Shown in pieces: positions 26,025 to 34,777 of a stretch of DNA of 64,000 nt. This stretch comes from an uncultured Eubacteriales bacterium (lineage in GTDB: Bacteria > Bacillota > Clostridia > Oscillospirales > CAG-272): contig CAKSLQ010000004.1 in NCBI GenBank assembly GCA_934467415.1, positions 131,386-195,385 on the forward strand. The letters run 5' to 3'. The notes beneath the pieces were generated by a model. The model had not been told where the DNA came from. It saw nothing but the letters and a program-made list of their open reading frames with translations, and made no database searches. Position 1 is the first letter of the stretch, and the number at the start of each line of letters is the position of its first letter. Made by a program: the position numbers and the translations under genes.

Positions 26025-27341
26025 TTATCTGATAAACTCGTCGTAGATGGCCTTGACCGTCTTCTCGTAGTCCGCCTCTTCCACGCCGATGATGATGTTC
26101 AGCTCACTCGAGCCCTGGTCGATGGTGCGGATGTTGATGCCGGCGCGGCTGACTGCGTTGAAGATGCGCGCCGCCGTACCTTTTGAGCGCGCCATGCCGC
26201 GGCCCACGATGGCGATCAGCGCAAGGCCGTCTTCAATGCCGACGGCGTCCGGCGTGGTCTTCAGGCAGATGCTGCGCACGATCTGGTCGCGGATCGTGTC
26301 GATGTAGGCGGTGTTGACCACCACGCTCATCGTGTCGATGCCGGAGGGCAGATGCTCAAACGGAATGTTGAAGTCCTCAAGCACGGACAGCACCTTGCGG
26401 CCGAAGCCGATCTCGGCGTTCATCAGGTCCTTTTCGATGTTGATGACCGAGAAGCCTTTTTTGCCCGCGATGCCGGTGACGACATCGTCCGAGGAATACT
26501 CCGACGTGGTGGCGACAATCATCGTGCCGCGGTCGGTGGGGGCATTGGTGTTTTTGATGTTGATCGGGATCCCCGCAAAGCGAACCGGGAAGATCGCTTC
26601 CTCGTGCAGTACGGTCGCGCCCATGTAGGAAAGCTCGCGCAGCTCGCGGTAGGTGATGGTCTCGATCGTCTTCGGATGGTCCACGATGCGGGGGTCTGCC
26701 ATGAGGAAGCCCGAGACATCCGTCCAGTTCTCGTAGACGTCGGCGTGGACGGCGCGGGCCACGATGGAACCGGTCACGTCGGAGCCGCCGCGCGAAAAGG
26801 TCTTGATCGTCCCGTTCGGCATGGAGCCGTAGAAGCCGGGGATGACGGCCTGCTTGTGGTTGCGCAGGATGGCGGAGAGCGTCACGTTGGTGCGGTCCGC
26901 GTCAAACGTGCCGTTATCCTGAAAATAGATCACGGTCGCGGCGTCGATAAAATCGAAGCCGAGGTAATTTGCGAGAATGATGCCGTTCAGGTATTCGCCG
27001 CGGCTTGCCGCATAGTCGCGGCCGGGCTGGTGCATGAATGCGCCCTTGATGCGGTCGTACTCCTTCGTCATGTCCAGCGACAGGCCGAGGTCGGCGATGA
27101 TCGCCTCGTAGCGCTCGATGATGCGGTCGAAATCCGCGTCGAATTCCTCGCCGCGCATGGCCTTTTCAAAGCAGGCGTAGAGCATATCGGTGACTTTGGA
27201 GTCGTCCTTTGTGCGTTTGCCGGGGGCGGAGGGCACAACATATCGTCTGGCGGGGTCTTCGCGGATGATCTCGGCCACTTTGCGGAAGTGTTCCGCATCG
27301 GCGAGTGAAGAGCCGCCGAATTTGATGACTTTAACTTGCAT
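26025..27341 (-). CDS. Aspartate kinase
   Basis: Phosphorylates aspartate, the first step to lysine, threonine, methionine and diaminopimelate. The 438 residues start MQVKVIKFGGSSLAD. The kinase core shows GFYGSMPNGTIKTFSRGGSDVTG, and two ACT regulatory domains fill about residues 295-438 (GFSVINIEKDLM, GRGMARSKGTAARIF). The length fits the monofunctional ACT-bearing (YclM/ThrD-like) isozyme. Single gene between two terminated units. Which end product inhibits it cannot be read. Confidence 0.95.
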   Translation of the reverse strand: MQVKVIKFGGSSLADAEHFRKVAEIIREDPARRYVVPSAPGKRTKDDSKVTDMLYACFEKAMRGEEFDADFDRIIERYEAIIADLGLSLDMTKEYDRIKGAFMHQPGRDYAASRGEYLNGIILANYLGFDFIDAATVIYFQDNGTFDADRTNVTLSAILRNHKQAVIPGFYGSMPNGTIKTFSRGGSDVTGSIVARAVHADVYENWTDVSGFLMADPRIVDHPKTIETITYRELRELSYMGATVLHEEAIFPVRFAGIPINIKNTNAPTDRGTMIVATTSEYSSDDVVTGIAGKKGFSVINIEKDLMNAEIGFGRKVLSVLEDFNIPFEHLPSGIDTMSVVVNTAYIDTIRDQIVRSICLKTTPDAVGIEDGLALIAIVGRGMARSKGTAARIFNAVSRAGINIRTIDQGSSELNIIIGVEEADYEKTVKAIYDEFIR

Positions 27342-27415
27342 TTCGGTCTCCTTGCTGGGAAATAGGTCTCATTCAATATTATATGTAGGAAGAAAGCGGG
27401 TGTCAAGCCGCAAAA

Positions 27416-29290
27416 TCAACAGTTTTCGAGATACTTCTCGGCTTGCAGTGTAAAGAGTTTATAATACGCGCCGCCTTTTTCCATCAGGGTCTTGTGATCG
27501 CCTTCCTCGATGATCCGGCCGCGCTGCATAACGATGATGTCGTCGGCGTCGGTCGCGGAGGAGAGGCGGTGCGAGACGAAGACGGTGGTCTTGCCCGCGC
27601 GCAGCGTGTCAAACTGGCGGAAAATCTCCGCCTCGGCCATCGGGTCGAGCGAGGCGGTCGGCTCGTCGAGGATCAGGATCTCCGCATCCTTGTAGAACGC
27701 GCGTGCGATCGAGACCTTCTGCCACTGGCCGATCGAGAGATCGACGGCGTCGTCCTCGAAGAAGCGCATCAGCGGGGTGTCGTAGCCGCGCGGCAGCCTT
27801 TCGATGAATTCATCGGCGCAGCTCTGTTTGGCCGCATATTCCAGCCGTGCTTCGTCCATGGGGCGCGATGCGTCGCCGAACGTGATGTTCTCCCGCAGGG
27901 AGACCGCGTATTTCGCGAAGTCCTGAAAGACGATGCCGAAGAGGTCGTAAAGCATGTCCACATCGTATTCTTTGATGTCCGTGCCGTCGAGCAGGATCTC
28001 ACCCTCGGTCGGGTCGTACAGTCGGGTCATCAGCTTGATGAGCGTGGTTTTGCCCGCGCCGTTCAGGCCGACAAGCACATAGGATTTGCCGCCCTCCAGC
28101 TTGAAGCTGACGTGGTCGATCACGCGGGTGTCTGTACCCGGATAGGCAAAGCTGACGTCGCGGAATTCGATCGTGTGCGGAACGCCGGTCTCCGGCTTTC
28201 GCGGCGGGTTGACCGACGGTACGATGGTGGGTACGACCTTGAGGTAGTCGATCATGTTGTCGATGAACAGCGTGCCCTCGTAGATGGTGGAGGAGCTGGA
28301 GACCAGCGTGGCAATGCCGCCGAGAACGGAGGTCAGCGCCCCGGTGTAGATGGTGTAGTCGCCGACGGGCATGCTGTCGAAGCAGACTTTGTAAGCGATG
28401 AACAGGAAGAATGCGCAGTTGACCAGCGACGACGCGATGTGGACGAGGATGTGCAGCAGGTCTTCCCGCAGATAGATGCGCTTCAGCCCTTTGTAGTAGG
28501 CCTTGAACAAGGTCTTATAGCGGTCGATGAAGATGTCGTGCAGGCGCAGCAGCTTGACCTCTTTGACCTGATCCTTGTTGGTCAGAATGTTTGCGCAGTA
28601 GTTCATCTGCCGCCGCTCGTTGGTGTGTGCCTTGACATACTTGAAGGAAATCTTCTTGTACTTGAAGTTGATAACGGCGGAGGGGAGGCTCAGCAGGATA
28701 ACGCCGAGCGGAATCAGCGGGCTGATCGCGCCGAGCAGCACCGTGAAGCTCACGGTGCTGATGAGCTTGCTGAAGAAGGTCAGCGTCGCGTTGATGATGG
28801 AGACCGGGCGGGAGGAAGCTTCGACGCTCGCGTTTTCCAGCTTCTCATAGAAAGACGGCAGGTCGAAGTTGGCGAGATCGACCTCTTTGGCCTTTTCGGC
28901 CAGCACGGTCTTGATATGCCCCGTGACCAGCAGCCCGGCAAGGTGGGTCATCGTCCCGCTGAGGCGCGTGGTCACGCGCGACAGGATCATGTAGGCGAAC
29001 TGGAGACACAGCAGAAAGACGATACGCCCGAGATTCTCGACGGTGTGCGTCCCCGCGATCTCGACCAGAATGTTGATGAGATTGCCCGCAATGAACGCCT
29101 GTACCAGCGGGAATACGCCGTCCAGCACGCTCAGGGCGACCATGCCGCAGAGCAGGGCGGGGTTGGCGTCCCGGACCAGCCGGACGATGAAAAGCAGATG
29201 CCCGAGCGCGGATCTGATTTTCTGCGGGAGCGGTTCGGTGCGGATGCGTTCTTCATTGATGTTGGAAGCGCGGCGACCGGAATAACCCAT
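27416..29290 (-). CDS. ABC exporter, fused permease and ATPase
   Basis: Half-transporter of 624 residues from ATG 29290, with GAGGTGTG upstream. An N-terminal six-helix membrane domain (about 30-340) is followed by a nucleotide-binding domain with Walker A GLNGAGKTT, Walker B ILILDEPTASLD and a slightly deviant signature LSIGQ. It lacks a peptidase C39 domain, so it is not an obvious double-glycine peptide exporter. Substrate unknown. It stands alone, suggesting a homodimer, with 74 bp to the downstream aspartate kinase. Confidence 0.9.
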   Translation of the reverse strand: MGYSGRRASNINEERIRTEPLPQKIRSALGHLLFIVRLVRDANPALLCGMVALSVLDGVFPLVQAFIAGNLINILVEIAGTHTVENLGRIVFLLCLQFAYMILSRVTTRLSGTMTHLAGLLVTGHIKTVLAEKAKEVDLANFDLPSFYEKLENASVEASSRPVSIINATLTFFSKLISTVSFTVLLGAISPLIPLGVILLSLPSAVINFKYKKISFKYVKAHTNERRQMNYCANILTNKDQVKEVKLLRLHDIFIDRYKTLFKAYYKGLKRIYLREDLLHILVHIASSLVNCAFFLFIAYKVCFDSMPVGDYTIYTGALTSVLGGIATLVSSSSTIYEGTLFIDNMIDYLKVVPTIVPSVNPPRKPETGVPHTIEFRDVSFAYPGTDTRVIDHVSFKLEGGKSYVLVGLNGAGKTTLIKLMTRLYDPTEGEILLDGTDIKEYDVDMLYDLFGIVFQDFAKYAVSLRENITFGDASRPMDEARLEYAAKQSCADEFIERLPRGYDTPLMRFFEDDAVDLSIGQWQKVSIARAFYKDAEILILDEPTASLDPMAEAEIFRQFDTLRAGKTTVFVSHRLSSATDADDIIVMQRGRIIEEGDHKTLMEKGGAYYKLFTLQAEKYLENC

Positions 29291-29369
29291 GCGGACACAC
29301 CTCGGAATTACAAGATTATTTACCATTATATCATATCGCGGCGGGGAATACAAGTTTTTTCGGAAGTCC

Positions 29370-29398
29370 TTGCAATCCGCACGCATTTCAGTTACAAT
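29370..29398 (+). promoter_or_regulatory. Promoter of DUF1015 gene
   Basis: TTGCAA at 29370-29375, a 17-bp spacer and TACAAT at 29393-29398, 33 bp before the start codon, so the leader is very short. Confidence 0.75.
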
Positions 29399-29430
29399 AG
29401 AAATATATAAGGTTTCGGTGAGGTGCGGAT

Positions 29431-30675
29431 ATGGAACAGCAGAGGTGCTTTGGCAAGGCGGATATTCTTCTGCCGGATTTTATCGGAGATGCGGAGGCCT
29501 GCCGGAAGTGGGCGGTCATCGCCTGCGACCAGTTTACGGGTGAGCCGGAATACTGGGAGAAGGTCGGGCAGATCGTCGGCGACGCGCCGAGTACACTGCG
29601 CATGATCCTGCCCGAGGCATTCCTCGGCGGCGACAACACGGCGCGGCTTGCGGCGATTGCGGAGGCAATGCGGGATTACCGCAAAAACCTGCTCCGCACC
29701 TATCGGAACGCGCTGATCTACGTGCGCCGCACGCAGTCGGACGGCAAGGTGCGCCGCGGCATTGTCGGCACGGTCGATCTTGAGCGCTATGACTATGCGG
29801 TCGGTTCGACGTCGCCCGTGCGTGCAACAGAGGGCACGGTGCTTGAGCGCATTCCGCCGCGCGTGGCCGTCCGCCGCGCCGCCACGCTGGAAGCGCCGCA
29901 TGTCATGCTGCTTGCGGACGATCCCGCCGACACGGTGATCGGGGCGCTTGAGGCCGCGCATAAAAGCCTGCCGAAGCTCTACGACTTTGACCTGATGCTG
30001 GGCGGCGGACGGCTCGAGGGCTATCTGATTGCAGACGCGGCGGCAGATGCGGTGCTTGACCGTATGCGGGCGCTTTTTGCAGGCAACGGATCAAGCCTCA
30101 AGCTGGCCGTCGGCGACGGCAACCACTCGCTGGCCAGCGCCAAGGCGCGCTACGAGGAGGTCAAGGCACGGATCGGTGAGGAGGCCGCGCGGCAGGACCC
30201 GCTGCGCTATGCGCTCTGCGAGGTGGTCAATCTGCACGACGACGCGCTGGAATTTGAGCCGATCTACCGCCTGGTGAAGACCGATGCGCCGGAGGCACTG
30301 ATCGACGCGCTGCGCGCGTTCGGCGCTTCCTGCGCACCCGGCGCTCAGACGGTCGAGTGCGTCGGCGCAAGGCAATGCTTCCGTATCCCGCTCGGCGCGG
30401 GGACGCACACGCTCACGGTCGGCACGCTTCAGCGCTTCCTCGATGACTACGCTGCCTCCCACCCCGGCGTCACGGTGGACTACATCCACGGCAGAGAATC
30501 GCTGATGCGGCTGGCGGCGGCACCGGGGCACGTCGGTTTTCTCTTCGACGGCATGGGCAAGGAGGAACTGTTCCCGGCCGTTGCACGGTGCGGCGCGCTG
30601 CCGCGCAAGACCTTTTCCATGGGACACGCCGAGGACAAGCGCTACTATATGGAGTGTCGGGAAATCGCACGGTAA
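29431..30675 (+). CDS. DUF1015 family protein
   Basis: The 414 residues match the conserved DUF1015 family, whose biochemical role is not established. Recognisable segments are WAVIACDQFTGEPEYW near the N-terminus, VGDGNHSLASAKARYEE in the middle and HGRESLMRLAA near the end. It is cytosolic with no signal peptide. GGTGAGGTG precedes the ATG. Monocistronic: its own promoter and a perfectly palindromic terminator. Confidence 0.9.
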   Translation: MEQQRCFGKADILLPDFIGDAEACRKWAVIACDQFTGEPEYWEKVGQIVGDAPSTLRMILPEAFLGGDNTARLAAIAEAMRDYRKNLLRTYRNALIYVRRTQSDGKVRRGIVGTVDLERYDYAVGSTSPVRATEGTVLERIPPRVAVRRAATLEAPHVMLLADDPADTVIGALEAAHKSLPKLYDFDLMLGGGRLEGYLIADAAADAVLDRMRALFAGNGSSLKLAVGDGNHSLASAKARYEEVKARIGEEAARQDPLRYALCEVVNLHDDALEFEPIYRLVKTDAPEALIDALRAFGASCAPGAQTVECVGARQCFRIPLGAGTHTLTVGTLQRFLDDYAASHPGVTVDYIHGRESLMRLAAAPGHVGFLFDGMGKEELFPAVARCGALPRKTFSMGHAEDKRYYMECREIAR

Positions 30676-30690
30676 AACAGGCAATGACGA

Positions 30691-30722
30691 AAAGCGAACG
30701 GGAATATTCCCGTTCGCTTTTT
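30691..30722 (+). terminator. Terminator after DUF1015 gene
   Basis: A 30-bp perfect palindrome centred on AATATT, with arms AAAGCGAACGGGAA, ends in a five-T run. It separates this unit from the sporulation operon. Confidence 0.9.
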
Positions 30723-30754
30723 CATATGCTTTTCTTACAAAATAATTGTGCAGA

Positions 30755-30789
30755 AGGCGACAGCGTTTTGCGTCCGCGCGGCGTACAAT
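30755..30789 (+). promoter_or_regulatory. Possible Spo0A-controlled promoter of spoIIGA-sigE
   Basis: TACAAT at 30784-30789 is a good -10, but no -35 hexamer stands at 16-18 bp. GGCGACA at 30756-30762 matches five of seven bases of the inverted 0A box (TTCGACA) and covers the position expected for a -35 with the unusual 22-bp spacing known at Bacillus spoIIG. Tentative. Confidence 0.3.
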
Positions 30790-30808
30790 GTCCCCGTGAG
30801 GTGATCGT

Positions 30809-31663
30809 ATGGTTCGCGTGATTTATGGGGACGTGCTGCTGCTGGTGGATTTCTGCATGAATTGCTTCGCGCTTTACATAACGGCCTATTTTATCCGCCG
30901 TCGCGTGAAGACGCTGTGCCTTGTCGGTGCGGCGCTTGTCGGCGGCATCTACAATATTGCGTCGGTTTATCTGAACACCGATAATCTGCTCTCCCGGCTG
31001 ACCGCCGCCGCGGTCGGGGTGCTGATGTGCTATATCGCATTCGGCGGCTGTCACTTCGTGCGCGCCGTGCTGACCTTTTTCGCCGTGTCGGCGCTCATCG
31101 GCGGGTTGATGTACGGCGTGTATTTCCTCTTCGGCAGTTATCACAGCGACCTGTTCGGCAATGCTCGCGGCTATGCCTATACGCACATCCCGCTTCGGAT
31201 GTTTGCAGCGCTCGCTGGGGTCAGCTTCGTGCTTGCGCTGATCTTTTCGCGGCTCGGGCGGGATGTCACCGACCGGCGCGAGGCGCTCGTTACGGTCACG
31301 ACCGCACAGGGGTGCAGGCAATTTGATCTGCTGCTGGATTCCGGCAACCTCGTCCGCGAGCCGATCAGCGGCAAGTATGTGGTGATCGTCAGTCTGGCCG
31401 CCGCCGCGCCGCTGCTCACCGACGAGGAGCGGCGCGCGCTGCAAAGCGGGGATGCCGACTGCCTTCTGCGCCGCCGCTTCCGTCTGATCTGCGCACGCGG
31501 CATGGACGGCACACCGCACACACTCTACGGCTTCGTGCCGGACAGCATCGTTTACGCCGACGGCAAAAGGTCGGTAAAGCTGGATGCCTATATCGCCGTC
31601 ACGCCGACCGAAACCGGCTTTTCCGGCTTCGAGGGCATCGCGCATCCCTCGGTCATTGCATAG
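30809..31663 (+). CDS. spoIIGA: Sigma-E processing peptidase SpoIIGA
   Basis: Mother-cell aspartic-type protease that removes the pro-sequence of sigma-E after activation by SpoIIR from the forespore. The 284 residues have about five N-terminal membrane helices (residues 1-150) and a cytoplasmic protease domain with LLDSGNLVREP, where Asp177 is the expected catalytic residue. GAGGTGA is eight bases before the ATG. sigE follows after 11 bp, the classical spoIIG operon. Confidence 0.96.
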   Translation: MVRVIYGDVLLLVDFCMNCFALYITAYFIRRRVKTLCLVGAALVGGIYNIASVYLNTDNLLSRLTAAAVGVLMCYIAFGGCHFVRAVLTFFAVSALIGGLMYGVYFLFGSYHSDLFGNARGYAYTHIPLRMFAALAGVSFVLALIFSRLGRDVTDRREALVTVTTAQGCRQFDLLLDSGNLVREPISGKYVVIVSLAAAAPLLTDEERRALQSGDADCLLRRRFRLICARGMDGTPHTLYGFVPDSIVYADGKRSVKLDAYIAVTPTETGFSGFEGIAHPSVIA

Positions 31664-31674
31664 GAGGTAACACC

Positions 31675-32391
31675 GTGAAGAATTTTCTGATCCGCCTGAA
31701 GCTGTTTTTTATCCGCCTGAAGCTGAAAATCGTGCATTCCTACGATTCGACCTTCTACGTCAACGGCGCGGATACGCTGCCGCCGCCGCTCGCGGCCGAG
31801 GCGGAGAGCGAGGCACTGCGCACGGCGCCGTATAACAGCCAAAGCCGCAGTCTGCTCATCGAGCACAATCTGCGTCTCGTCGTCTACATCGCCAAAAAGT
31901 TTGAGAGCACCGGCATCGGCATCGAGGATCTGGTCTCCATCGGCACCATCGGCTTAATTAAGGCGATCAATACATTTAAGGCGGAGAAAAACAATAAGCT
32001 TGCGACCTATGCGTCACGCTGCATCGAGAACGAGATCCTGATGTACATCCGCAAAAACAGCGCGCGCCGCTGCGAGATCTCGATCGAAGAGCCGCTCAGC
32101 GTGGACTGGGACGGCAACGAGCTGCTGCTCTCGGATGTGCTGGGCAGCGACGAGGATATGGTCTACCGCAATCTCGAAAGCAGCGAGGAAAAACGCGTGC
32201 TGCGCACGGCAGTCGAGAGCCTGTGCCCGCGCGAGCGGCTGATCGTTGAGCTGCGCTACGGCCTCGGCGGCGGCGGGGAAAAAACGCAGAAGGAAGTCGC
32301 CGACATGCTCGGTATCTCCCAGTCGTATATCTCCAGACTTGAGAAAAAGATCATATCGCGGCTGAAATGCGAGGTCGGCAGCAAGATTTAG
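31675..32391 (+). CDS. sigE: Sporulation sigma factor E precursor (pro-sigma-E)
   Basis: Directs early mother-cell transcription. The 238 residues start at GTG 31675 with GGAGG upstream. An amphipathic basic pro-sequence of about 27 residues, cut by SpoIIGA, is followed by sigma region 2 (NLRLVVYIAKKFESTGIGIE, LATYASRCIENEILM) and region 4 (GISQSYISRLEKKIISRL). The pro-sequence contains an in-frame duplication of IRLKL. sigG, often next in Bacillus, is not here; rpmE follows with its own promoter. Confidence 0.97.
   Translation: MKNFLIRLKLFFIRLKLKIVHSYDSTFYVNGADTLPPPLAAEAESEALRTAPYNSQSRSLLIEHNLRLVVYIAKKFESTGIGIEDLVSIGTIGLIKAINTFKAEKNNKLATYASRCIENEILMYIRKNSARRCEISIEEPLSVDWDGNELLLSDVLGSDEDMVYRNLESSEEKRVLRTAVESLCPRERLIVELRYGLGGGGEKTQKEVADMLGISQSYISRLEKKIISRLKCEVGSKI
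31690..31725 (+). repeat. Direct repeat inside the pro-sigma-E pro-sequence
   Basis: ATCCGCCTGAAGCTG occurs exactly twice, at 31690-31704 and 31711-31725, a period of 21 bp or seven codons. It encodes the repeated amphipathic unit IRLKL within the membrane-binding pro-region. Confidence 0.9.
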
Positions 32392-32413
32392 CGAAAAAAG
32401 TTTTCAAAAGCAC

Positions 32414-32442
32414 TTGATTTTTCGAAAAACATATGGTATCAT
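32414..32442 (+). promoter_or_regulatory. Promoter of rpmE
   Basis: TTGATT at 32414-32419, a 17-bp spacer and TATCAT at 32437-32442. The preceding T-rich stretch may also help end the sigE transcript, but no clear hairpin was seen there. Confidence 0.75.
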
Positions 32443-32481
32443 AGGACGTACTGTGATTACGAGTGTAATGAGGTGAGAAAA

Positions 32482-32685
32482 ATGAAACAGGGTATTCATC
32501 CGGAATATAATGTTGTTACCGTAAAGTGCGCGTGCGGCGCAGAATACACCACGCGTTCCACCAAGAACGATGTTAAGGTTGAAATCTGCTCCAAGTGCCA
32601 TCCTTTCTTCACGGGCAAGCAGAAGTTCGTTGATGCCGGCGGACGCGTTGACAAGTTCAAGAAGCGTCTCAGCATGGTGAAGTAA
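32482..32685 (+). CDS. rpmE: 50S ribosomal protein L31 (zinc-binding type)
   Basis: A 67-residue large-subunit protein forming part of the bridge to 30S. From ATG 32482 it reads [12 protein letters not shown]. Cys16 and Cys18 (KCACG) plus the later CSKC pair make the C+ zinc-binding form, which is replaced by a C- paralogue in zinc-poor conditions in Bacillus. GAGGTGAG lies before the ATG. Monocistronic. Confidence 0.97.
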   Translation: MKQGIHPEYNVVTVKCACGAEYTTRSTKNDVKVEICSKCHPFFTGKQKFVDAGGRVDKFKKRLSMVK

Positions 32686-32705
32686 TCGACAAATCGGCTT
32701 GAAAC

Positions 32706-32746
32706 GGGTAAGTGAACGCTTTGCGGTCATTTACCCTTTTGTTTTT
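32706..32746 (+). terminator. Terminator after rpmE
   Basis: GGGTAA(G)TGA pairs with TCA(T)TTACCC around a GC-containing loop and is followed by TTTTGTTTTT. The hflX ribosome site GGAGG starts five bases after it. Confidence 0.75.
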
Positions 32747-32759
32747 GCACGGAGGTTTC

Positions 32760-34013
32760 ATGAACGAACAAATCATTTCGGACGCGATTCTGGTCGGCGT
32801 GGCGAAGAAGGGCGGCGACGGCGGTGAGTGCGAGCGCAGTCTTGATGAGCTGGAGCGCCTGCTTGACACGGCGGGCGGCAGGACCTTTGCGAAGATGATC
32901 CAGTCCAAGGAGAGCGAAAATCCGAAGACCTGCATCGGCAGCGGCAAGCTGGAGGAGCTGAAAACGCTTTGCAGCGGCAACGACATTCATCTGGTCGTGT
33001 TTGATACCGAGCTGTCGCCCTCGCAGATCCGCAACATCGAGGACGCGCTCGACGATGTGGACGTTATCGACCGCAGTATGCTGATACTGGATATTTTTGC
33101 GCTGCATGCCACGACGGCGGAGGGCAAGCTCCAGGTCGAGCTGGCACAGCTCCGCTATACTGCGCCGCGCCTCATCGGCAAGGGCAAGCAGCTCTCTCGC
33201 CAGGAGGGGCGCATCGGCACGCGCGGCCCGGGCGAATCCAAGCTTGAGACCGACCGCCGCCATCTGGCGGCGCGTGCCGCCGCGCTGGAGGAGGCGCTCC
33301 GCGAGGTGGAACGCACCCGCTCGACCATGCGCGCCGCCCGCGAGCGCAGCGGCCTCAAAAAGGTGGCCATCGTCGGCTATACCAACGCGGGCAAGTCCAC
33401 ACTGTTGAACCGGTTGACCGATGCAGGCGTGCTGGCCGAGAACAAGCTGTTCGCCACGCTCGATCCCACCACGCGCAGGCTGGAGCTGCCGGGCGGCACC
33501 GAGGTGCTGCTCTCGGACACGGTCGGCTTCATCCGCAAGCTGCCGCACCATCTGGTGCGCGCCTTCCGCTCCACGCTGGACGAGCTCCGCTATGCGGATA
33601 TTCTCGTCGTGCTGGCCGATGCTTCGGACAGCGAATGCGCCGAGCAGCTCGGCGTGACAGACGCGCTGATCGCGCAGCTCGGTGCGAGGGACAAGCCTGT
33701 GCTGTACGCGTTCAACAAGGCCGACCTCGCCGAGGACGGCATGGCGCTCATCAGCGGGACGGCGCAGAATGCCGTGTTCATCTCGGCCAAGACCGGCATG
33801 GGCATTGACCGCTTTCTCGACATGCTTGAGGTGCTGGCCACGGCGGGGACGCGCCGCTGTACGCTGCATATCCCGATGGCGGAGCAGAGCGTCTTAAACC
33901 AGCTTTACCGTTTTGCGACCGTGGAGGATGTGCGCTACGAGGCGGATCACGTCACGGCGACGGCGGTGCTGGACAGCCGCGCACAGGGCATGTTCAAAGA
34001 TTATATGATATAA
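32760..34013 (+). CDS. hflX: GTPase HflX
   Basis: Ribosome-splitting GTPase that rescues stalled or hibernating 70S particles. From ATG 32760 (GGAGG upstream) there are 417 residues. The N-terminal HflX domain contains KTCIGSGKLEEL and IGTRGPGESKLETDRR, then a coiled coil, then the G domain with GYTNAGKSTLLNRLT and LSDTVGFIRKLPHHLV. Normal length. yigZ follows after ten bases. Confidence 0.97.
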   Translation: MNEQIISDAILVGVAKKGGDGGECERSLDELERLLDTAGGRTFAKMIQSKESENPKTCIGSGKLEELKTLCSGNDIHLVVFDTELSPSQIRNIEDALDDVDVIDRSMLILDIFALHATTAEGKLQVELAQLRYTAPRLIGKGKQLSRQEGRIGTRGPGESKLETDRRHLAARAAALEEALREVERTRSTMRAARERSGLKKVAIVGYTNAGKSTLLNRLTDAGVLAENKLFATLDPTTRRLELPGGTEVLLSDTVGFIRKLPHHLVRAFRSTLDELRYADILVVLADASDSECAEQLGVTDALIAQLGARDKPVLYAFNKADLAEDGMALISGTAQNAVFISAKTGMGIDRFLDMLEVLATAGTRRCTLHIPMAEQSVLNQLYRFATVEDVRYEADHVTATAVLDSRAQGMFKDYMI

Positions 34014-34023
34014 GGAAGACAAG

Positions 34024-34662
34024 ATGAACGATTCTGTAAAACCGGAAAAGCCGTATGTCACGCTCGGCGGCGAGGGGACGGCCGCAATCGAGGAAAAACG
34101 ATCGGAATTCATCGGCTGTGCCGCGCATGTGCAGAATGAAGCGGAGGCGCAGGATTTTGTAAAGAGCATCAAGGCGAAGCATCACGACGCGCGGCACAAC
34201 GTCTTTGCCTATGTACTCGGCGATACCGTGCAGCGCTACAGCGACGACGGCGAGCCGCAGGGGACGGCGGGCATTCCGGTGCTCGACGTGCTGCGCAAAA
34301 GCGGCGTGACCGACGCCTGCATCGTGGTCACGCGCTATTTCGGCGGCATTCTGCTCGGGGCGGGCGGCCTTGTGCGCGCCTACACGGCGGCGGCCAAGGC
34401 GGCGCTCGACGCGGCGGGGACGCTGACGATGGAGCGTCGCGCCGAGCTGCGGCTGCGCCTGTCCTATGCGGATTATCAGAAGCTCTCGGCCAAGCTTGAC
34501 GCGCTCGGCGCGGTGACGGACGCGGTGGATTTCGGCAGCGAAGTCACGCTTGACGTTGCGCTGAAAGTCGCGGAAAAAGACCGTTTTGCCGACGCCGTGC
34601 GGGAGCTGTTTGCGGGGCGCGTACCGGTCGAGGTGCGCGGTGAACGCTATGACGCGCGGTAA
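34024..34662 (+). CDS. yigZ: YigZ/IMPACT family protein
   Basis: A 212-residue member of the UPF0029/IMPACT family, related to eukaryotic IMPACT, which affects Gcn2 signalling. The bacterial function is not firmly known. The N-terminal ribosomal-S5-like fold shows HDARHNVFAYVLG and DGEPQGTAGIPVLDVL, then VTRYFGGILLGAGGLVRAY; a C-terminal ferredoxin-like domain follows. It is probably cotranscribed with hflX. Confidence 0.92.
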   Translation: MNDSVKPEKPYVTLGGEGTAAIEEKRSEFIGCAAHVQNEAEAQDFVKSIKAKHHDARHNVFAYVLGDTVQRYSDDGEPQGTAGIPVLDVLRKSGVTDACIVVTRYFGGILLGAGGLVRAYTAAAKAALDAAGTLTMERRAELRLRLSYADYQKLSAKLDALGAVTDAVDFGSEVTLDVALKVAEKDRFADAVRELFAGRVPVEVRGERYDAR

Positions 34663-34685
34663 AATCGAAAATTTCATAAAAAATG

Positions 34686-34719
34686 ACGCGCAAAAGAGGG
34701 ATTTTCCTGTTTTGCGCGT
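34686..34719. promoter_or_regulatory. Inverted repeat upstream of the dgt-dnaG-sigA unit
   Basis: ACGCGCAAAA (34686-34695) and TTTTGCGCGT (34710-34719) form a perfect 10-bp inverted repeat with a 14-base loop. No T-run follows, so it is not a standard terminator. It may be an operator or 5' structure for the replication/sigma operon. I could not name a convincing promoter here. Confidence 0.45.
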
Positions 34720-34777
34720 ATATTATTGTCGTAAATTATGCAAAACCGGATAGAACGAACGGAAAAGAGGGATATTT

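Noticed and set aside
27416..29290. This ABC exporter as transporter of the 35-residue peptide
   Set aside because: It lacks the N-terminal C39 peptidase domain required for double-glycine leader removal and is 31 kb away.
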